NCBI GenBank assembly: GCA_020850315.1
Contig: JADZEY010000101.1
Coordinates: 1 to 39,755, forward strand
DNA from: Armatimonadota bacterium
GTDB lineage: Bacteria > Bacteroidota > Ignavibacteria > OLB7
Reading direction: 5' to 3'
DNA length: 39,755 nt
Of the stretch, positions 24,538 through 33,673 are shown in pieces (position 1 is the stretch's first letter; each line of letters opens with the position of its first letter). The position numbers and the translations under genes were made by a program. The notes under the pieces were generated by a model. The model saw only the letters and a program-made list of their open reading frames with translations, ran no database searches and was not told the DNA's origin.

Positions 24538-25304
24538 AGAATCACCCCAAACTGAAATTCTGGATAGAATAAAAACTCGTTGAATGTGCTAAATGCCAAC
24601 CACGATTGATACATCGAACGTGAGTAATAGACCTTCAGCCCAACAATCGCACTGGTGGTACCCCAGAACGGTTGCTCGATTGCGGCAGTGAATGCATATC
24701 CCCCCAACAGGTTCTGATCCGATCCGGTCTCGATCCCTTCGGTGGCGGAACTTCGGGAGGTGACGAACTGGAGTTCGGCGCGCCCGCTTAGGTGGAAGTC
24801 ATCGAAATCGAACCCGGCAGTAAGTGCCGGAAACGTGAGCCAGCTTTGCGCATCAACATCGAACCCCTCGAACGCCGCAAACCCGTACCAGTACGCCACC
24901 GAGTAACCCGCGCTTGCCGAAAATCTTCCCAGCCGCCCGCGCCACTCGGCCCCGACCGAAGCAAGGTTGGTGATAACGTTGCTGCTAACACGCCCGGTTG
25001 CCGCAAAACCCAACCAAAGGCCATACCGAAGCTCAAGGTTTAGCATCGGCACTTGGCGTAATTCCTCTTCGGCCACGACGCGTGGAAGGATAGTGATGGT
25101 GGCCCCAACCGCCGTGCGAAGCTGGCCCGATGGAATCGGATGAGGGGTCAGCAGCGTTGTTCCGGCAGCCGTGCTGTCGGGCGGGGGGGATGGATGGTGA
25201 TCGGGTTGTGCGGTTAGCCGTTGGCCAGCTACCAGCAGTGTTATGCAGCACGCGAAGCAGAAGAAGGTTAGCCTGCGCGGCGCAGGGTTCCGGAGAAGCA
25301 GCAT
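24534..25304 (-). CDS. Putative outer-membrane protein, unknown function
   Basis: A 256-residue exported protein that I do not recognise. A signal peptide occupies about residues 1-32. A short proline/serine-rich segment (DHHPSPPPDSTA) follows. The rest shows barrel-like amphipathic strands (LELRYGLWLGFAATGRVS, GRFSASAGYSVAYWYGF, GGYAFTAAIEQPF) and a C-terminal strand FYPEFQFGVIL. It is first in the operon with the lipoprotein glycerophosphodiesterase (four-base overlap) and a second barrel protein. The three products probably work together in the outer membrane, perhaps in lipid handling; that role is inferred from the enzyme alone. Confidence 0.7.
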   Translation of the reverse strand: MLLLRNPAPRRLTFFCFACCITLLVAGQRLTAQPDHHPSPPPDSTAAGTTLLTPHPIPSGQLRTAVGATITILPRVVAEEELRQVPMLNLELRYGLWLGFAATGRVSSNVITNLASVGAEWRGRLGRFSASAGYSVAYWYGFAAFEGFDVDAQSWLTFPALTAGFDFDDFHLSGRAELQFVTSRSSATEGIETGSDQNLLGGYAFTAAIEQPFWGTTSAIVGLKVYYSRSMYQSWLAFSTFNEFLFYPEFQFGVIL

Positions 25305-25536
25305 TGCGAAAGGCTTGGGAAAGTTGAAAGCGTTGAAAGCGTAGCGTTGTTCCGGCGGCGAAAATATAACAGTGGATATATTCAGCGCACCAAACTCAGC
25401 ACAAACGCGGAGGGAGGGAGAGAGGCTTCCGCAAGCGGATGGTTCCCGTTGAAGTGTGGTTGATTGCTTCGGTCATCGCGTATATTCGCGCAGAAACAGC
25501 AGCGCAATCCAACTCACACAATTAACATAACCGATC

Positions 25537-26508
25537 ATGCAACGGATCAAACCAACACTCTATCTGCTTCTTGCCTTTCTGTTCTGCACCGCCCCGTCCG
25601 CGTTGGCACAGAAAGGAAAAACCAAAACCAAAGCCGCAGCCATTGAGCTGAAACTGCAACTGAAGCCAGGGAAAACCTACCGAATGTGGATGTCCACCGA
25701 CCAGGACATCACCCAAGATATTTCCGGGCAAAAAATCGTCGTCAATCAGCTGATGGGGATGGGCTACCGCTACGAAGTTCAAAGCGTTGATGCCGCCGGA
25801 ACCGCCACCGTCAAGATGACCTACGACTCCGTTGTGATCCGAAGCACCACCCCAATGGGGGGAACGGAGTTCAATTCCGGCAATCCCGACACAGGCACAA
25901 CTGCGCCCGGAACCGAGGCGTACAAGGCGATGTTAGGTGCCCAGTTCACAATGAAACTGACAAAAGCGGGGAAGGTGGAAAGCATCACAGGGGTTGATGA
26001 AATGATGGCGAAAATCATGAACGAACTGGGGGCGAACGACCCCGCACAGAAGGCAATGGTGGAGCAATCGCTGAAAAAGATGATCAGCAACGAAGCAATG
26101 GCTGAAACGATTGAGCGTTCCATGAATATCTATCCAACCACACCGGTAGCGGTGGGGGATTCGTGGAAGCATACAATGGAGGTAGCAATCGGGATGCCGA
26201 TGACGGTGAACACCACCTACACCCTGAAAAGCATCACCAACGGCGTGGCCGAACTTGGCGTGCAATCCACCGTTGCCAACAATGCCAACGCCAAGCCGAT
26301 GGAGATGATGGGGATGGAGATGAACTACAACCTTTCCGGCACACAAAAAGGGACGATGAAAGTGAATGTGGAAGATGGCTGGATAAATACGTCATCGCTA
26401 AAACAGAATCTGTTCGGCACCATGAGCATCTCCGGCGAGAACATCCCCGATATGCTGAAAAATGTTCCGATAGCTGTGCAAAGCACTATCACCATCGGTG
26501 CACGCTAA
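25537..26508 (+). CDS. Exported DUF6263-like protein
   Basis: A 323-residue protein with a signal peptide (residues 1-24, ending SALAQ), then a lysine-rich start to the mature chain. The body is mostly beta-strand, with KLQLKPGKTYRMWMS at the start and a late PTTPVAVGDSWKH segment followed by NTTYTLKSI. This arrangement fits exported proteins annotated as DUF6263, whose function is unknown; the family name is from memory and has not been searched. The mature region is methionine-rich (for example MEMMGMEMNY near residue 265). It is monocistronic, divergent from the operon on its left, and converges with hmgA on a shared terminator. Confidence 0.75.
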   Translation: MQRIKPTLYLLLAFLFCTAPSALAQKGKTKTKAAAIELKLQLKPGKTYRMWMSTDQDITQDISGQKIVVNQLMGMGYRYEVQSVDAAGTATVKMTYDSVVIRSTTPMGGTEFNSGNPDTGTTAPGTEAYKAMLGAQFTMKLTKAGKVESITGVDEMMAKIMNELGANDPAQKAMVEQSLKKMISNEAMAETIERSMNIYPTTPVAVGDSWKHTMEVAIGMPMTVNTTYTLKSITNGVAELGVQSTVANNANAKPMEMMGMEMNYNLSGTQKGTMKVNVEDGWINTSSLKQNLFGTMSISGENIPDMLKNVPIAVQSTITIGAR

Positions 26509-26533
26509 CGCCGACTGCCAGCCGAGTGTTCAC

Positions 26534-26582
26534 AAAAAAATGAGCGGCACAACAACCAACGTTGTGCCGCTCATTTTTTTTT
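26534..26582. terminator. Bidirectional intrinsic terminator
   Basis: A perfect 20-bp stem (26534-26553 with 26561-26580) and a 7-base loop AACCAAC. The core TGAGCGGCACAAC is flanked by A7 on the left and T9 on the right, so it can terminate both the plus-strand DUF6263-like gene and the minus-strand hmgA gene. Confidence 0.95.
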
Positions 26583-26605
26583 ACTCCAACTCTATCTGCC
26601 GCACC

Positions 26606-27961
26606 CTACCGTGCGTTTGGGTTGAAGGTTTTCCCCAAGCCTTGCCAAACCTCGAAGTAATTCCCCTGCCACAGGTCGCTCTCCATCGCAAATTTTGTTG
26701 GCCGGCAGACAAACCGTGTCTCGAACATGAACGCCATGGTGCCATCAATTTTTGCTGGCTTCAGCTCGGCAGTGGTCATTTTTTCATAGGTCGCTGCGTC
26801 GGGGCCGTGGCCCGACATACAGTTGTGCAGACTGCATCCCCCGGGAAGGAAGCCTTCGGCTTTTGCGTCGTACTCGCCATAAATCAGCCCCATAAATTCG
26901 TTCATAAAATTGCGGTGGAACCAGGGTGGGCGGAAGGTGTTTTCGGCCACCATCCAGCGTGGCGGGAAGATTGCAAAATCGCAGTTGGCCGTTCCGGGAA
27001 TTTCCGATGGAGCCGTCAGCACCGTAAAAATCGAGGGATCCGGATGATCGAAGCTAACGGTGTTGATCACGTTAAAACGGCGCAGATCATACTTGTACGG
27101 CGCGTAGTTTCCATGCCACGCAACAACGTCCAACGGCGAGTGGCCAATCTCTGCGGACCACATCCCGCCTTGAAATTTCGCCACCATCTCAAATTCCCCT
27201 TCCCGTTCTTCGTAGGCCGCAATCGGGGTGATAAAATCGCGCGGATAGGCAAGCCCGTTCGCGCCAATCGGCCCCAAATCGGGGATGCGGAACATGGTTC
27301 CGTAGTTCTCGCAGATGTAGCCGCGTGCTTCGCCATCGGGAAGCTCAACAAGGAACTTTATTCCGCGTGGAATCGCCGCAATCTCGCACGGGGCAAGCTC
27401 AATCACTCCACATTCTGTCCGCAGCCGCAGCCGCCCTGCTTGGGGCACAATCAGCATTTCGCCATCGGCATTGTAGAAGAAGCGATCGGCCATTGAACGA
27501 TTGCAAGCATACAGATGGATGCCAACGCCGGAGTGCATTGCTGCATCGCCGTTGCCGGCCATTGTGACGATGCCGTCAACAAAGTCGGTGGGTTCGGTGG
27601 GCATTGGCAATGGGTCCCAACGGAGCTGGCTTGGCGTGATCGGAACCTCGCTGAACGGCGTGCTCCGGATCAGCCGTTGGTCAATTTGGCGGTACGGTTT
27701 ATGCACCACCGAAGGGCGGATGCGGTAAAACCAATTCCGTTTGTTCTGGCCACGCGGCGCGGTGAACGGCGTGCCGCTGATCTGCTCGGCATACAGCCCG
27801 TAGGGGGGGCGTTGGGGTGAGTTCCGGCCAACAGGCAATGCGCCGGGCAATGCTTCGGTAGCGAACTCGTTTCCGAAGCCGGACATGTACGTCAGCCCGT
27901 CGGAGGTCTCCGTTGCATGGCCATTGGCCAGCGCGGTTTCAAGAAGTTCTGGTGAGTTCAT
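26606..27961 (-). CDS. hmgA: Homogentisate 1,2-dioxygenase
   Basis: A 451-residue enzyme matching the usual family length. It opens the ring of homogentisate to maleylacetoacetate in tyrosine/phenylalanine breakdown, using non-haem iron. The N-terminus has YMSGFGNEF and [18 protein letters not shown], diagnostic of the family. The iron ligands are His349 (WFHRN), Glu355 (NEFMG) and His385 (SGHGPD), by comparison with the human enzyme. It is monocistronic here: no fumarylacetoacetase or maleylacetoacetate isomerase gene is in view. The ATG at 27961 gives the full N-terminal domain. It ends at the shared terminator at 26534-26582. Confidence 0.97.
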   Translation of the reverse strand: MNSPELLETALANGHATETSDGLTYMSGFGNEFATEALPGALPVGRNSPQRPPYGLYAEQISGTPFTAPRGQNKRNWFYRIRPSVVHKPYRQIDQRLIRSTPFSEVPITPSQLRWDPLPMPTEPTDFVDGIVTMAGNGDAAMHSGVGIHLYACNRSMADRFFYNADGEMLIVPQAGRLRLRTECGVIELAPCEIAAIPRGIKFLVELPDGEARGYICENYGTMFRIPDLGPIGANGLAYPRDFITPIAAYEEREGEFEMVAKFQGGMWSAEIGHSPLDVVAWHGNYAPYKYDLRRFNVINTVSFDHPDPSIFTVLTAPSEIPGTANCDFAIFPPRWMVAENTFRPPWFHRNFMNEFMGLIYGEYDAKAEGFLPGGCSLHNCMSGHGPDAATYEKMTTAELKPAKIDGTMAFMFETRFVCRPTKFAMESDLWQGNYFEVWQGLGKTFNPNAR

Positions 27962-28058
27962 GATGGTTTATGTTGATTGTGTTTGAAACCCCGAGGAAAG
28001 TATTCCAATTGCGTATTTGATAGTAGCGCTTATCCGGCAATCATCATAACTCATGGGG

Positions 28059-29297
28059 CTAATTGCAGGTAATACTGGCATCCAGTGATGCTGCTTTTTT
28101 GCAGTCGGCATCGGCCCCTTTTGCATCCCCTTTTTGCTGTTTTACAACCCCACGATTGTAGTAAGCAATGGCAAGTGTAGGCTTCAGCGAAATAGCTTTA
28201 TCGAAATCAGTCAGTGCATTGTCAAGTTTCCCTTTTCCAGCATATTCGGTGCCACGGTAAAAATAGAGTTCGGGGTTTGCTGGATTAAATGAGATTGCCG
28301 TAGTAAAATCAATAATCGCGCTATCGGAATTTTTCATTTGTGCATACGCGCTTCCGCGAGCAGAAAATGCTTCAAAAAAACGTGGATTAATGGCGATTGC
28401 GCTGCTGAAATCAGCAATCGCTTGGTTGTATTCCTTGTTGTTGATTTTTAAAATCCCACGGTTGTAGTAGGCGGTAGCATCTTTCCCTTTTAGTTCGATT
28501 GCTTTGGTTAAATCGGCAATTGCCCCTTTTTCATCCCCCTTCATTGAGCGTATGGTTGAGCGGTTCAGGTAGGCATTAACGTTGCTTGGATTAAGCTCTA
28601 TTGCCTTTGTGAAATCGGCTAATGCACCCTCCATGTTGCCAGCTTTGTTCCGCAAAACGCCGCGCCCCAGATAGGAATCCGACAATGCAGGTTCGATAGC
28701 GATTGCGCTGTCAAGATCGGCGATTGCTCCCTGAATATCCCCTTTTGCAGCGCGGATATTGCTGCGGTTGTTGTAGGCGTTTGCAAACGATGGTGTGATC
28801 TGAATCGCTTTGGTAGCGTCGGTTTCTGCGCCAGCAATATCGCCGCGTTTCAATCGGGCATAGCTGCGATTGTTGTACGCCGTGGCGTATTCTGGGCTGA
28901 TGGCAATGGCTTTGGTATAATCAGCAATCGCGCTGTCGAATTGTTCGCGATCGAAATAAATTCCGGCGCGCCCAAAAAATGCTTGGGGAATATCTTGTTT
29001 TAGCCGAATGGAGGTTGATAAATCTGAAAAAGCATCTTTTGCATTTTTATTTTGATAATAGAGCAATCCGCGATTGGCGTATGCTTGAGCAAAATTTGGA
29101 TCCTCGGCAATCGCCTTTGTGAATTCTTGAATTGCACCAGTAATATCACGGCTGTTTATTTTTTCAACACCCTTGTTGTAGTGCTGCCGCGACAGCTCTT
29201 CTTTTGTCTGCCCAACCAACATTGCCGATGGTATGGAACAGAGAAGAACAAGAAAGGCAATGAATTTCTGCTGCTTGGTCATGCGCTTGTTTATCAT
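28059..29297 (-). CDS. Exported tetratricopeptide repeat protein
   Basis: A 412-residue protein with a short signal peptide (about residues 1-30, FLVLLCSIPSAMLVGQ) and 11 consecutive TPR units of 34 residues. Typical units begin with A-Y-x-N-R-[GS] and contain A-I-A-D-[YFL]-[TDS]-K-A-I near their end. The repeats fill the whole mature chain with no added domain, so this is a pure protein-protein interaction scaffold in the periplasm or on the envelope. It starts 34 bases after the DUF1501 stop codon on the same strand and may be the last gene of that operon. A second in-frame ATG at 29282 is an equally good start. Confidence 0.88.
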   Translation of the reverse strand: MINKRMTKQQKFIAFLVLLCSIPSAMLVGQTKEELSRQHYNKGVEKINSRDITGAIQEFTKAIAEDPNFAQAYANRGLLYYQNKNAKDAFSDLSTSIRLKQDIPQAFFGRAGIYFDREQFDSAIADYTKAIAISPEYATAYNNRSYARLKRGDIAGAETDATKAIQITPSFANAYNNRSNIRAAKGDIQGAIADLDSAIAIEPALSDSYLGRGVLRNKAGNMEGALADFTKAIELNPSNVNAYLNRSTIRSMKGDEKGAIADLTKAIELKGKDATAYYNRGILKINNKEYNQAIADFSSAIAINPRFFEAFSARGSAYAQMKNSDSAIIDFTTAISFNPANPELYFYRGTEYAGKGKLDNALTDFDKAISLKPTLAIAYYNRGVVKQQKGDAKGADADCKKAASLDASITCN

Positions 29298-29331
29298 GAT
29301 GTAGGTGATAGGCTGTTGTTTCTCTCTGAGT

Positions 29332-30663
29332 TTACTGCAAATTCATCTGTTGCGGAATTGTCCCATCGGGGATTTCCTCAACTCCGGTTGGTTGCTGGTT
29401 GTACAGCGGGATCAGTGTGCTGCACAAGCCAAGCGGAAAAATGGACCCCAGCTTGCTTGGTGGGATATTGAACAGCGGGCCAATCACCGAGGCGTAGTAG
29501 CAGGGGAAATTGATGGCATGTTTCAGATTTGCGCCGCCAGCTAAATCGCTTAGGTTCGGTAGGCCGCCATGGATTGCGCCGCCAGCAACCAATCCACCAA
29601 ACACAAAATGCGCCGATGCTGTGCCGTGGTCTGTCCCACCACCGTTTTGGCGCACGCGGCGGCCAAACTCGCTGTAGGTCATCCCCACCACACGCTCCAG
29701 AATGCCAAGTTGCCCCAAATCTTGCATAAATGCTGCAATCGCTTCGCTGAGTTCTTTCAGCAATTCTGCCTGGCGCGTAAGCTGGTTTGCGTGGGTGTCG
29801 AACCCGCCAAGTTTCACCATGAAGACACGGGTTTGCAATCCGCCAGCAATCAGCCGGGCAATGATTGCCAGCGATGCCGCCAGCGCGCTTTCGGCGGGAT
29901 AGGTTGCCTTGTTGGTCGCTTTTTCGGCTGCCCGCCGGATGGATTCCGAATAATCCAACGCCTGGTTCCCGATGGAGGCAATGTAGTTGAACTCGCGCCC
30001 TGATTTCGTATCGGGCCCTTGCTCATCATCGGCCGCAGGACCGCCATTTACCAGCGCGTAAAATTCTGCCGGATCGGTCAGCGAAATTGCCATCGAGCCG
30101 CTGCTGCTGGAAAAAATGGAGCTAACTGCCGCACTGATCTGCACTGCTGGCGGATCCTTCGGGAGGATGTCTGGATAGTCCGGGAATTCTTCTGCCAAAA
30201 ATCTTCCCACCCAACCAGTTTGCAGCCGCTGGCTGAAGTCGGCGATTGATGCTGTGTTCCAATTTTCAGTCCCTTCAAAATGGCTGAAGGAGTTCCGCTC
30301 GTAGCCAACGTTGTCAAGAATTGCCATTCGGCCATCGTTGAACATCTGCTGCATTCCGGACATGGCCGGGTGGAGCCGCAGCAGCGGGTTCCCATCCAGC
30401 GGAAGCGCGGTTTCCTTGGCAATGCCGATGTTGGGGCGGAAGGCGTAGTAGTTGCTGTCATCCACCGGAATCAGGGTGTTCAGCCCGTCGTTTCCCCCTT
30501 CAAGCTGGATAATCACCAATGCTTTATCGCTTTCGGCGGCGGCACGCAGCAGTCGTTCCACCTGCGGGGTGCGGGCCAGCAGCGTGAAGTTCAGCCCGTT
30601 CAACGCCAACGGAAGCGTGACGGCTGTGCCAGCTGCTGATTTCAGAAAGGAACGGCGTTTCAT
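29332..30663 (-). CDS. DUF1501 family protein
   Basis: A 443-residue protein with an N-terminal Tat-like signal (MKRRSFLKSAAGTAVTLPLAL). The body matches the DUF1501 family, which is related to the alkaline phosphatase/sulfatase fold. Motifs include VIIQLEGGNDGLNTLIP at about residue 48, FMVKLGGFDTHANQ in the middle, and MTYSEFGRRVRQNGGGTDHGTASAHFVFGG near residue 330. GGTDHGTA is the most conserved part of the family. The function is undetermined. It follows the DUF1800 gene by 27 bases, the partner that these proteins commonly accompany. Confidence 0.92.
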   Translation of the reverse strand: MKRRSFLKSAAGTAVTLPLALNGLNFTLLARTPQVERLLRAAAESDKALVIIQLEGGNDGLNTLIPVDDSNYYAFRPNIGIAKETALPLDGNPLLRLHPAMSGMQQMFNDGRMAILDNVGYERNSFSHFEGTENWNTASIADFSQRLQTGWVGRFLAEEFPDYPDILPKDPPAVQISAAVSSIFSSSSGSMAISLTDPAEFYALVNGGPAADDEQGPDTKSGREFNYIASIGNQALDYSESIRRAAEKATNKATYPAESALAASLAIIARLIAGGLQTRVFMVKLGGFDTHANQLTRQAELLKELSEAIAAFMQDLGQLGILERVVGMTYSEFGRRVRQNGGGTDHGTASAHFVFGGLVAGGAIHGGLPNLSDLAGGANLKHAINFPCYYASVIGPLFNIPPSKLGSIFPLGLCSTLIPLYNQQPTGVEEIPDGTIPQQMNLQ

Positions 30664-30690
30664 TCGTGGCCTGCGTTTGGACTGTGTGAG

Positions 30691-32310
30691 TTACATCAGC
30701 TGGTAGTTGGGGGTTCGCATCACGGTTTTTAGAAGCGCGCGAAGCCGTGTTTCTTTCACTTGCTCGGATGCCCCCGCCCACTCGTACGCGGGCTGCCCTT
30801 GCAGCAATGCGTCGCGAAACTTCCCCAACGTTTTTTGGGAGGCGGGATAGGCCAGCAGATGCTGGGCGATATCGGCAGCAAGCTGCTCGGGGTCGTCGGC
30901 AAAGCTGGCGAACTGTTTGGCGTAGGCCAGCACGTTCAGCTTGGCTTGGCCGTTGCGGTATATCGGGCCGGTGAAAATTGGGTTCAGCATATCCACAATG
31001 TTCGCGGCGGTTCCATCAAGCAATGCGTCGGTGTCGGCGCGGCGTTGCGGAAGGGTGCTGGTGCTGATCCAGGGGCGGTAGAACTGCCAGCCTTGCACCC
31101 CCGGCGCAGCAAACAACTCCATCCCCAACTTGGTTGCCCGTATCTGAATTGCCTGCATCAGGTAGTCGAACGGTTCGCCGGTGATGATGGCTGTCCGCAA
31201 TGCACGGGCTGTTCCAACAAGGTGATCCACCGGGCTTTTAATCTGCGCCGCGATAATCTCCGAATCGTAAAAATGCTGGCTGGAAAGAAGCGTCCGCAGC
31301 ACGGTGGAAATTTCCCACCCGCTTTGCCGAAACTGCGTTGCTAACGGTGCAATGATATTCTCCTCAACCTCACTGCTGATTGGCGTAACGGGGGTAAGCG
31401 GGGCCTCGGTATAAACAAAAAAGCGATAGAGTTTCCGGATCACATACCGTGCGGTTTCTTCTTTTTCAAAAATGATGTTCAGCAATTCCGCAAGCTCGGG
31501 CGCGCCTTCAATCCCCCCAGTAATCGTTTTCCCGTACACCGTTTTGTTCTTGATGTCGTGCCCAGTAAGTGCGTTGCAAACCACGCCGGCGTTGTGGTCG
31601 CCAAGCCAGTCCCAGCCGGTTAGGGCGCGGGCGGCTTCCACAACGTCTTGCTGGGTGTAGTTTGGGTTGCCGTTGTTGTCGGCAATGCCGATTGTGAACA
31701 GCTCCTGAAGTTCGCGGGCGTAGTTCTCTTGCAGGCGGTAGTCGCTTTTGTTGTAGCGTCCATCAAGGAAGTCCAGCATGGCTTTGTCAATCGTGACACG
31801 CCGCACCAGCTCCTTAAAATTCCCCAATGAGTATTGCCGAAGCAGTTGGTTGTGCTGATAGATGAATCGCCCATCCTGCACCGCGCCTTCGTTGGTGGCA
31901 AAATGGTTGTGCCAGAACAGGGTCATCCGTTCGGTTAGGCTGATTCCGCCGTTCAGCATCAGCCCGCACCACCAGCGGCGCAGCTCGTTGTAGAATACAC
32001 CAGGATTGATCCCCGTAAAATTCCAGGGGAGGATGCTGGCGTTCAGCCACTCGTTCACAAACCGAGGTGGGCCGGGAAGGTTTTTTGCGGGGGTCAGAAG
32101 CTGATCCACCACCGCGCTCATGCTGCTATCCGCAGCCGATTGCAGTTCCTGCACGGTGGGGGCAAGGATTGTCCGCCGCAGCAGGTGGGCGGCGGTTGTG
32201 CGATCCCAGGTGCCGGAGTACGGAGCCAGAGAAGGAGCCACCGCAAGGCGTTTGCTTCCGGCAGCTTGGGAAGTGTGATTCCCCCCGGTGAGAAATGATC
32301 TGCGATCCAT
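30691..32310 (-). CDS. DUF1800 family protein
   Basis: A 539-residue protein if started at ATG 32310, which gives MDRRSFLTGG, a twin-arginine-like opening; an in-frame ATG 27 bases upstream would add nine residues. Family signatures include AAHLLRRTILAPT near residue 48, MTLFWHNHFAT, LRQYSLGNFKELVRRVTIDKAMLDFLDG, ENYARELQELFTIGI and Y-T-Q-Q-D-V-V-E-A-A-R-A-L-T-G-W. All are typical of DUF1800, a large family of exported proteins of unknown activity that is usually encoded next to DUF1501. It lies 30 bases after a cysteine desulfurase gene, a less usual neighbour. Confidence 0.92.
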   Translation of the reverse strand: MDRRSFLTGGNHTSQAAGSKRLAVAPSLAPYSGTWDRTTAAHLLRRTILAPTVQELQSAADSSMSAVVDQLLTPAKNLPGPPRFVNEWLNASILPWNFTGINPGVFYNELRRWWCGLMLNGGISLTERMTLFWHNHFATNEGAVQDGRFIYQHNQLLRQYSLGNFKELVRRVTIDKAMLDFLDGRYNKSDYRLQENYARELQELFTIGIADNNGNPNYTQQDVVEAARALTGWDWLGDHNAGVVCNALTGHDIKNKTVYGKTITGGIEGAPELAELLNIIFEKEETARYVIRKLYRFFVYTEAPLTPVTPISSEVEENIIAPLATQFRQSGWEISTVLRTLLSSQHFYDSEIIAAQIKSPVDHLVGTARALRTAIITGEPFDYLMQAIQIRATKLGMELFAAPGVQGWQFYRPWISTSTLPQRRADTDALLDGTAANIVDMLNPIFTGPIYRNGQAKLNVLAYAKQFASFADDPEQLAADIAQHLLAYPASQKTLGKFRDALLQGQPAYEWAGASEQVKETRLRALLKTVMRTPNYQLM

Positions 32311-32340
32311 GATGGCGGCAAAATAGGGGAACGGCACTCG

Positions 32341-33498
32341 TTAGGCAATGGGGTGGGGGGGCGTTGCCGCAATCAGAATTCGGGCCGCTTCCACAATCTG
32401 TTGTTCGGTGTTGAACCGCCCAATCCCAAACCGCACCGATGACCGCAGCTTCTGCGCGGTTAGCCCCATTGCTTGCAACACATGGCTTGGCTCCGGTTTC
32501 TCCGAGCTGCACGCCGATCCGGTGGAAAACGCTACGCCACGCGCCGCTCCAATCAACGCAGCGGCTTCGATGGTGGGGAAGGAGAGATTGAGGTTTCCGG
32601 GAAGGCGCAACTCAGGGTGGATGCGTGGGTCGGGTCCGTTCACCCGAAGCCCGGGTATCTGGTTGGAAAGAAGCGATAACAGAATATCCCGCAGCCGTTG
32701 CGTTGCTGCGTGTTCGGTTGCTATCTGGTTTGTAGCAATCCGGACAGCTTCGGCAAAGCCAACAATCCCCGGAACGTTCAGCGTGCCGGAGCGGAACCCG
32801 CGCTCGTGTCCGCCGCCGTGCAATTGCGGGGCAAGGTGAACCCGTGGCTTCCGGCGGCGAACAAACAGCGCGCCGCACCCTTTGGGGCCATACAGTTTGT
32901 GGGCACTGAAGGAGGCAAGGTCAACGTTCAATTCATCAACATTGAACGGAATTTTCCCGAGCGTTTGGGTTGCGTCGGTGTGGAACAGCACGCGGCGTTG
33001 GCGGCAGATCGCACCGATCTGGCGAATCGGTTGCATCGTCCCCGTTTCGTTGTTCCCGTGCATGATGCTGACCAGCACCGTGCGGTCGGTGAAGGCGGAT
33101 TGAAGCTGATCCAAATTGATGAACCCTTCGGCATCAACCGGAAGGTAGGTGATGGCCGCGCCCTGCTGCTCCAAGTAGCGGCAGCTATCCAGCACCGCGT
33201 TGTGTTCGGTGGCGGCGGTGATGATGTGATTTCCAAGGCCCGAATACGCTTGAGCAACCCCTTTGATTGCAAGGTTATCCGACTCGGTCGCCCCGGAAGT
33301 GAACACCACCTCCATCGGTTCGGCACCGATTGCTTGGGCAATCTGCTGGCGGGCTTGGTTCACCGCATCGTTGGCAGCCCAGCCGTAGCGGTGGGTGTGG
33401 CTTGCCGGGTTTCCAAACTGCTCGGTAAACCAGGGGACCATGGCCGCCAGCACTTGCGGATCCACGGGAGTGGTGGCGTGGTTGTCAAGGTAGATCAT
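32341..33498 (-). CDS. Cysteine desulfurase (NifS/IscS class)
   Basis: A 385-residue PLP enzyme that takes sulfur from cysteine for Fe-S clusters and thiolated cofactors. The start is ATG 33498 (MIYLDNHATTPVDP); further upstream the frame runs through heptamer repeats and is not protein. His99 (TEHN) stacks on PLP, HTDATQ holds the Asp, and Lys201 in SFSAHKLYGPKG is the Schiff-base lysine. The persulfide cysteine is Cys330 in STGSACSSEKPEPSHVL, within the longer active loop of group I enzymes. No iscU, iscR or other assembly genes are next to it. It is the first gene of a run with DUF1800, DUF1501 and a TPR protein. Confidence 0.93.
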   Translation of the reverse strand: MIYLDNHATTPVDPQVLAAMVPWFTEQFGNPASHTHRYGWAANDAVNQARQQIAQAIGAEPMEVVFTSGATESDNLAIKGVAQAYSGLGNHIITAATEHNAVLDSCRYLEQQGAAITYLPVDAEGFINLDQLQSAFTDRTVLVSIMHGNNETGTMQPIRQIGAICRQRRVLFHTDATQTLGKIPFNVDELNVDLASFSAHKLYGPKGCGALFVRRRKPRVHLAPQLHGGGHERGFRSGTLNVPGIVGFAEAVRIATNQIATEHAATQRLRDILLSLLSNQIPGLRVNGPDPRIHPELRLPGNLNLSFPTIEAAALIGAARGVAFSTGSACSSEKPEPSHVLQAMGLTAQKLRSSVRFGIGRFNTEQQIVEAARILIAATPPHPIA

Positions 33499-33673
33499 GG
33501 GAATGTCGAGTGTCGAGTGTCGAATAAAAGAGAATGGAGAATGGAGAATGGAGAATGGAGAATGGAGAATGGAGAATACCTCTTTGCTACTGACCACTGA
33601 CCACTGACCACTGACCAACTCCCCCGATTCACTATGTTTGCCGTTGTTCAACGTAGCATAATTATAGAGATAG
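33499..33673. repeat. Composite of three heptamer arrays between two divergent genes
   Basis: Between the cysteine desulfurase and coaE start codons lie GTCGAGT x3 (33505-33525, last unit GTCGAAT) and GGAGAAT x7 (33529-33577, first unit degenerate). These are followed by ACCTCTTTGCT and then ACTGACC x4 (33589-33616). ACTGACC is the reverse complement of GGTCAGT at 13423 and 22358, and CTCTTTGC is the reverse complement of the same GCAAAGAG flank. Promoters of both genes must coexist with these arrays. Confidence 0.95.

Noticed and set aside
33499-33651. An N-terminal extension of the cysteine desulfurase starting at 33651.
   Set aside because: The extra residues are translations of heptamer arrays (repeating SILHSPF-like peptide). 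The true family start MIYLDNHATTP is at 33498.
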